Shown here in pieces: positions 30,577-35,771 of a DNA stretch of 35,771 nucleotides. Each line of letters begins with the position of its first letter. The first letter of the stretch is position 1. A model generated the notes under the pieces. The model made no database searches. It had not been told where the DNA came from and worked only from the letters and a program-made list of their open reading frames with translations. Made by a program: the position numbers and the translations under genes. The DNA is from Pseudolabrys sp. (GTDB taxonomy: Bacteria; Pseudomonadota; Alphaproteobacteria; Rhizobiales; Xanthobacteraceae): NCBI GenBank assembly GCA_025451355.1, contig JANWKN010000046.1, forward strand, positions 1 through 35,771, in the 5' to 3' direction.

Positions 30577-32451
30577 ATGATGGCTATCCGATTCGACGTC
30601 GCGGTCATTGGCGGCGGCCACGCCGGCTGTGAAGCCGCGGCTGCAGCCGCCCGTATGGGAGCCCGAACGGCGCTCTTCACTCACCGCTTTGCGACCATCG
30701 GGGCTATGTCCTGCAATCCGGCAATTGGCGGACTGGGAAAAGGCCATCTGGTCCGTGAAATAGATGCTTTGGGTGGCCTCATGGGCCGGATTGCCGATTT
30801 GGGTGGGATACAATTTCGCGTTTTGAACCGGCGCAAAGGACCTGCGGTCCGCGGTCCGCGGGCCCAGGCTGATCGCAAGCTGTATGCATCCGCGATGCAG
30901 AGCGCGATCTGCGCCACGCCAAACCTTGAGGTGATTGAAGCTGAAGTGGACGACCTCAAGCTAACAAACGGCCAGGTCCACGGAGTGAAATTGGCCGATG
31001 GACGCGATATCTCGGTGGGCGCCGTCGTGCTCACGACCGGCACGTTTCTGAGAGGCCTGATTCATATTGGCGAAAAACAAATACCGGCGGGCCGTGTCGA
31101 CGAAGCGCCGGCCATGGGCCTTTCCAGAACACTTGAGAATTTCGGATTTTCGCTGGGGCGTTTAAAGACCGGAACGCCACCACGGCTCGATGGCCGCACA
31201 ATCGATTGGTCCGCGCTTGAGATGCAGCCTGGCGATGATCCGCCTGAGCCTTTTTCAGTTCTGACCGCGCGAATTGAAAACCCTCAGATCGAATGCGGTA
31301 TCACGCGTACCGTCGAAGCGACCCACAGAATTATCCGGGACAACGTCCATCGCTCACCTATGTATTCGGGACAGATCGCGAGCCGTGGTCCGCGCTATTG
31401 TCCTTCGATCGAAGACAAGATCGTCAAATTTGGGGAGCGGGAAGGGCACCAGATCTTTCTGGAGCCCGAAGGTCTCGACGATCACACCGTCTATCCAAAT
31501 GGAATTTCTACGTCGCTTCCGGAAGAAGTTCAGCACGCTCTCGTGGTTACAATTCCTGGCTTGCGCAATGTGCGATTAATACGTCCGGGTTATGCGATCG
31601 AATACGATTACATCGACCCGCGAGAGCTCGCGCCAACGCTGCAAACAAAACGTTTGCGCGGTTTGTTTTTGGCTGGGCAGATAAATGGTACGACAGGTTA
31701 CGAAGAGGCGGCCGCACAAGGCATTCTGGCGGGCCTCAATGCAGCTGCGCTGGCCGGAGAGGGCGATGAAATCGTCGTCGATCGCGCGCAAGCTTATCTT
31801 GGTGTGATGATCGACGATCTCGTTACGCGTGGTGTCAGCGAGCCTTATCGCATGTTTACGTCGCGCGCCGAATATCGTTTGCAATTGCGCGCGGACAATG
31901 CTGATCAGCGATTAACAGATACCGGAATTGCAATTGGATGTGTGACCGGTGAGCGAGCGCGCACACACAAAGCAAAATCGTTAGCGCTGAAAGACGCGCG
32001 CGAGTTTGCAAAGTCAATTTCGATCACGCCAAAAGAAGCTGAACGTTTTGGATTATCTCTGAACAAGGATGGGCAACGGCGCACCGCGTTCGAGTTGTTG
32101 TCACATCCGAACATTACGATTTCAGATCTCGCAAAGGTCTGGCCACGCTTTAACGAACTCCCAGTGAAACTCGCAGAGCAAATCGAGATAGACGCGAAGT
32201 ACGATGTTTATCTTTCGCGCCAGGCCGCGGATATCGCAGCATATCGGCGCGATGAAGGTTTTCAATTGCCGCCCGACTTCGACTACGCGGCGTTGCCCGG
32301 TCTCTCGAATGAGATGAAACAAAAACTGCAAACGCATCGTCCACGCACGATCGGACATGCAAGTCGTATCGACGGCGTCACGCCGGCGGCGCTAACTTTG
32401 CTTGTCGCGCATGTCCGGCGCGGCAAAAAACCTTCAACGAAATCTGCGTGA
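30577..32451 (+). CDS. mnmG: tRNA modification enzyme MnmG (GidA)
   Basis: [65 protein letters not shown]...start refined to MMAIRFD. Confidence 0.98.
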   Translation: MMAIRFDVAVIGGGHAGCEAAAAAARMGARTALFTHRFATIGAMSCNPAIGGLGKGHLVREIDALGGLMGRIADLGGIQFRVLNRRKGPAVRGPRAQADRKLYASAMQSAICATPNLEVIEAEVDDLKLTNGQVHGVKLADGRDISVGAVVLTTGTFLRGLIHIGEKQIPAGRVDEAPAMGLSRTLENFGFSLGRLKTGTPPRLDGRTIDWSALEMQPGDDPPEPFSVLTARIENPQIECGITRTVEATHRIIRDNVHRSPMYSGQIASRGPRYCPSIEDKIVKFGEREGHQIFLEPEGLDDHTVYPNGISTSLPEEVQHALVVTIPGLRNVRLIRPGYAIEYDYIDPRELAPTLQTKRLRGLFLAGQINGTTGYEEAAAQGILAGLNAAALAGEGDEIVVDRAQAYLGVMIDDLVTRGVSEPYRMFTSRAEYRLQLRADNADQRLTDTGIAIGCVTGERARTHKAKSLALKDAREFAKSISITPKEAERFGLSLNKDGQRRTAFELLSHPNITISDLAKVWPRFNELPVKLAEQIEIDAKYDVYLSRQAADIAAYRRDEGFQLPPDFDYAALPGLSNEMKQKLQTHRPRTIGHASRIDGVTPAALTLLVAHVRRGKKPSTKSA

Positions 32452-33116
32452 GCAAGGGCGGGCAGGGGGCTCCCGATTCTGTTGTCGATAAAGCGCGCGC
32501 ACTCGCGCTCGTTCCTGTTTCACGTGAAACGGAAGCGCGGCTCGACATTTTTGTCGATCGCTTGGTGCACTGGCAAAGCAAACTGAACCTTGTGGCGCCA
32601 TCGACGCTTCGCGACCTGTGGACGCGCCACCTTGCTGATTCGCTCCAACTCCTGCCCTTAGCTCCGCAGGCTCGCGTTTGGGCCGATTTCGGTTCGGGTG
32701 GTGGCTTCCCCGGGGTACCAATTGCTTGTGCCCTTGCTGAGCAAGCCGGCGCCAGGGTTCACCTCATTGAAAGCAATGGCAAAAAGGCAGCCTTCCTTCG
32801 CGAGGTGGTAAGGGCGGCCGTTCTCCCTGCGGTCGTCCACCAGGAGCGCATCGAAAAATTTGGGGAAAGCTGTGCAGAAGCCGTGCAGGTCGTCACAGCG
32901 CGTGCCTTGGCCCCATTGAAAACATTGTGCGCTCAGGCATTTCCTTTCGTTGCTGCAGGAGCCATGGGTCTGTTCCTAAAGGGACAAGATGTAGAGGCTG
33001 AATTGACCGATGCCGCTAAATATTGGAGACTTGAGGCATCGAGGGTACCAAGCAAGACCGATCCCGGCGGCTCAATTGTTGTGATCCGGAGCCTTGAATC
33101 TCTGCGCGAATCCTAG
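32448..33116 (+). CDS. rsmG: 16S rRNA (guanine-N7) methyltransferase RsmG (GidB)
   Basis: [52 protein letters not shown]...[19 protein letters not shown] start overlapping the mnmG stop. Confidence 0.96.
   Translation: MSKGGQGAPDSVVDKARALALVPVSRETEARLDIFVDRLVHWQSKLNLVAPSTLRDLWTRHLADSLQLLPLAPQARVWADFGSGGGFPGVPIACALAEQAGARVHLIESNGKKAAFLREVVRAAVLPAVVHQERIEKFGESCAEAVQVVTARALAPLKTLCAQAFPFVAAGAMGLFLKGQDVEAELTDAAKYWRLEASRVPSKTDPGGSIVVIRSLESLRES
32516..32531. promoter_or_regulatory. parS: parS-like site inside rsmG (15/16 match)
   Basis: TGTTTCACGTGAAACG within the codons for PVSRETE. Confidence 0.85.
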
Positions 33117-33185
33117 GACTGTCATTTCGACAGCGATTTCAGCGGCTTATGAAGAAGCGCGTCTAACACCTCTGGAATGGGGAAA

Positions 33186-34061
33186 ATGACCGACCCAATC
33201 ACCGAGCAGCCCGTTGATCCCTTGGTCGTGCCCTTTGCAAAACAGGCAGTCCGGCCCGATACACCTCGTCCGCGCGTGCTGGCGATCGCGAACCAGAAGG
33301 GCGGGGTCGGCAAAACAACAACCGCAATCAATCTGGGTACCGCGCTTGCTGCGATCGGCGAACATGTGCTTATCGTCGACCTCGATCCGCAAGGCAACGC
33401 CTCAACCGGTCTCGGCATCGAGCGCAAATCGCGACGCACATCGACCTACGACGTTTTGACGGGGGCGGCCCCAATGCGGGACGCTGTATTGCAAACCGCC
33501 GTACCGCAACTCTACATCGCGCCATCAACGCTTGATCTCTCGGGACTTGAGCTTGAGATCGGTCAACAGCGCGATCGCGCATTTCGCCTGCGAAACTCCC
33601 TTCGGCAGCTCAACAGCGGCGCGCGTGTGCACGACTTCACGTATGTTCTTGTCGATTGTCCACCGTCGCTCAACCTGCTCACCGTCAACGCGATGGCCGC
33701 AGCGGATTCGATTCTCGTCCCGCTGCAATGCGAGTTCTTTGCGCTCGAAGGGTTATCGCAGCTTCTGAAAACGGTCGAGCAAGTAAAAACCACGCTGAAT
33801 CCAACTTTGTCGATCCACGGCATCGTACTGACGATGTACGACTCACGTAACAATCTCTCTAATCAAGTCGTCGCGGATGTTCGTCAGTTTATGGGCAACA
33901 AAGTGTACGACACCATAATTCCGCGCAACGTGCGGATATCGGAGGCACCTTCGTATGGGAAGCCGGTGCTTGTCTACGATCTAAAATGCGTAGGCAGCGA
34001 AGCCTATCTGCGATTGGCGACGGAGATTATTCAGCGTGAAAAAACATTGAAGGCCGGGTGA
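33186..34061 (+). CDS. parA: Chromosome partitioning ATPase ParA
   Basis: RVLAIANQKGGVGKTTTAINLGTALAAIGEHVLIVDLDPQGNASTGLGIE...VLVDCPPSLNLLTVNA; start at MTDPITEQ. Confidence 0.98.
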   Translation: MTDPITEQPVDPLVVPFAKQAVRPDTPRPRVLAIANQKGGVGKTTTAINLGTALAAIGEHVLIVDLDPQGNASTGLGIERKSRRTSTYDVLTGAAPMRDAVLQTAVPQLYIAPSTLDLSGLELEIGQQRDRAFRLRNSLRQLNSGARVHDFTYVLVDCPPSLNLLTVNAMAAADSILVPLQCEFFALEGLSQLLKTVEQVKTTLNPTLSIHGIVLTMYDSRNNLSNQVVADVRQFMGNKVYDTIIPRNVRISEAPSYGKPVLVYDLKCVGSEAYLRLATEIIQREKTLKAG

Positions 34062-34094
34062 TCGCGATTTTGCAAATCACTATCGCGAAATTGG

Positions 34095-35003
34095 ATGGGT
34101 AATTTTATGGCGCATTCGGGAGCGGCGGCAATGGCGGATCACTCGCGATTGGGACGCGGTCTGGCTGCCCTAATCGGAGATGTCGACGACGAAACCTCCG
34201 TTGCTGACGGCGGGCGCAAGGCGCGACGTGCGCCCATCGAAAATCTTCGTCCTAATCCGCGGAATCCGCGTCGCATGTTCACGGACGACGAGCTCGATGA
34301 GCTGTCCGCTTCGATTCGCGAGCGGGGAATCATTCAACCGATCGTCGTGCGCGCGCTACAAGACGACAAGTTCGAAATCATTGCTGGCGAGCGACGCTGG
34401 CGCGCGGCACAGCGTGCGGGCCTGCACGACGTGCCCATCGCCGTCGTCGAAGCGAACGATGCTCAGTCGCTCGAATTTGCTATCATTGAAAACGTGCAGC
34501 GCGCCGATCTCAATCCGATTGAGGAGGCGAGTGGCTACCTCGCACTGATGGACGATTTCAACCGTACACAGGACGAAGTGGCAAAGATCGTCGGCAAAAG
34601 CCGGCCGCATGTCGCAAACACCATTCGACTGCTCAAACTTGCGGAGCCAGTGAAGCAATTGGTGCGATCAGGCAAGATATCGGCCGGCCACGCTCGGCTG
34701 CTGCTCGGCCAATCAAATGCCGAAACGATCGCACAAGAAATCATCGAAAAAGGTCTGAGCGTACGCCAGGTCGAAGTAGCCCTACGCAAGGACGATGCGA
34801 CGCGTGTCCGCGACGCGCAGCGTGAGGCAAGAGGTCGCGCCGCTGGCGCAAAAGATGCAAACACGCGAGCGTTGGAAAAGCGACTGGCCGATTCATTGGG
34901 ACTTGAAGTGAGTGTTGAGCACCGCGGCGAGGGCGGCACCCTGAAAATCAAATACCGGAACTTGGAACAACTCGATGCGGTATTGAAAAAACTCAGCCGC
35001 TAA
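34095..35003 (+). CDS. parB: Chromosome partitioning protein ParB (alternative starts 34107, 34131)
   Basis: DHSRLGRGLAALIGD...IENLRPNPRNPRRMFTDDELDELSASIRERGIIQPIVVR...IIAGERRWRAAQRAGL...ENVQRADLNPIEEA. Confidence 0.98.
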   Translation: MGNFMAHSGAAAMADHSRLGRGLAALIGDVDDETSVADGGRKARRAPIENLRPNPRNPRRMFTDDELDELSASIRERGIIQPIVVRALQDDKFEIIAGERRWRAAQRAGLHDVPIAVVEANDAQSLEFAIIENVQRADLNPIEEASGYLALMDDFNRTQDEVAKIVGKSRPHVANTIRLLKLAEPVKQLVRSGKISAGHARLLLGQSNAETIAQEIIEKGLSVRQVEVALRKDDATRVRDAQREARGRAAGAKDANTRALEKRLADSLGLEVSVEHRGEGGTLKIKYRNLEQLDAVLKKLSR

Positions 35004-35164
35004 GGGCTACCGGCCGCTAAATTATTGTCTCATCGGGTTATTTCACACGCCACGTTCATCTTTCGTGGCTCAACAGGAACATCGACATCGGCAGTATAAT
35101 TAACGAAAATCAAAAGTGTCCGGAACGTCTGGTGGTGAAGTACGTGCGGCATCAGGAGGTTGCG

Positions 35165-35771
35165 ATGTCAAAGTTTGGTCGCGTGGGGTCTTGTGTCGTC
35201 GGGTTTGTCTTTGTGTTTTCGATCGCGTCCGGACTAAACGAGGCAAGCGCCAGAGGCGGTTTTGGCGGTCACGGAGGCAGCGGAGGCTTTAGAGCTGGCG
35301 GTGGCGGCGGTCATTTCGGAGGCGCGAGTTTCCGCGGAATGGGCGGTGGCGGCCTTCGGAGCGGAATGGGCGGATTTAACCGAAATTTCGCGGTGCGATC
35401 CTCGTCAATGGGACGATCATTTTCGGGACTTCGCTCGACGCGGCAATTTCACACGTCCCGGAGTTTGGTTTCACGAAATTTCACACGCATGAGCTCCAGC
35501 CATGCGCTGACCCGCAGCGGGAATCAGACGGTCCGCAATCTTAAGGTCGGTTCAAATAAGTTTAGCGCCGCCAATCAGAAGTTTGCGGGCGTCAATAGCA
35601 ACTTGGTTACCGGTTCGATCAAAGGTGTCGGCCGGACCTCGCTGGTGCGCAACACCGCGCTTGCATCGTTTGCGTCACGCAACGGAAGGGCTGGGATGCT
35701 GAGGCAGGCGAGCTTCCACGGCGCGCTCGCGGGCAAGAATTGGAAGAATTGGAATGGCAATTGGCACGGCA
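35165..35771 (+). CDS. Gly-rich predicted secreted protein, 3' end outside window
   Basis: ATG 35165 preceded by AGGAGG (35154-35159); signal peptide-like MSKFGRVGSCVVGFVFVFSIASGLNEASA, then RGGFGGHGGSGGFRAGGGGGHFGGASFRGMGGGGLRSGMGGFNRNF...GKNWKNWNGNWHG; frame open to window end, so absent from the ORF track. Confidence 0.8.
   Translation, partial: MSKFGRVGSCVVGFVFVFSIASGLNEASARGGFGGHGGSGGFRAGGGGGHFGGASFRGMGGGGLRSGMGGFNRNFAVRSSSMGRSFSGLRSTRQFHTSRSLVSRNFTRMSSSHALTRSGNQTVRNLKVGSNKFSAANQKFAGVNSNLVTGSIKGVGRTSLVRNTALASFASRNGRAGMLRQASFHGALAGKNWKNWNGNWHG

Noticed and set aside
33119-33133. CTGTCATTTCGACAG hairpin between rsmG and parA
   Set aside because: Only a 5-bp stem without a T-tract; expected by chance at this size.
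35049-35069. GCCACG-N9-CGTGGC inverted repeat after parB as terminator
   Set aside because: Short stem, large loop and no following T run.
1-35771. CRISPR array, transposon/IS, prophage or toxin-antitoxin/defence cluster
   Set aside because: No regular direct repeats, transposase, integrase, phage or defence-type domain was recognised; content is mostly conserved housekeeping genes.

Overview
This 35.8-kb window looks like a chromosomal, origin-proximal housekeeping segment of an alphaproteobacterium, probably Rhizobiales/Bradyrhizobiaceae-like (inferred from gene content and order only). In order it carries: 3' end of yraN, an eroded chemotaxis receptor, gshB, two orphan type-II periplasmic-binding-like proteins, an eroded hybrid histidine kinase, an OlsB-like acyltransferase, coaA-hisE-hisF-hisA-hisH-DUF2628-hisB (minus), hslV-GNAT-hslU, Smr, mltA, a Tim44-like gene (minus), a frameshifted fxsA, secB, dnaQ-coaE-maf-ppsR (minus), hemE-hemJ-rho, a YyaL/DUF255 gene, a sorbosone-dehydrogenase-like lipoprotein and a cyclase (minus), mnmE-mnmG-rsmG-parA-parB, and the start of a Gly-rich secreted protein. 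No CRISPR, rRNA, tRNA, transposase or phage gene was recognised. The most interesting signals are: (i) one perfect and one near-perfect parS palindrome flanking mnmG; (ii) a roughly 30-aa extra, low-complexity in-frame segment in the MnmE G domain whose DNA carries a perfect CtrA-type TTAA-N7-TTAA box, a second near-perfect box and a nested inverted repeat about 400 bp before parS; (iii) the ppsR/hemE intergenic region as a candidate oriC/CcrM-regulated region; (iv) three signalling/envelope genes (MCP, hybrid kinase, fxsA) broken by frameshifts while nearby housekeeping genes are intact; (v) absence of aroE from its usual maf-coaE position. Nothing here clearly amounts to a new multi-gene system; the mnmE-embedded element is the best candidate for something undescribed.
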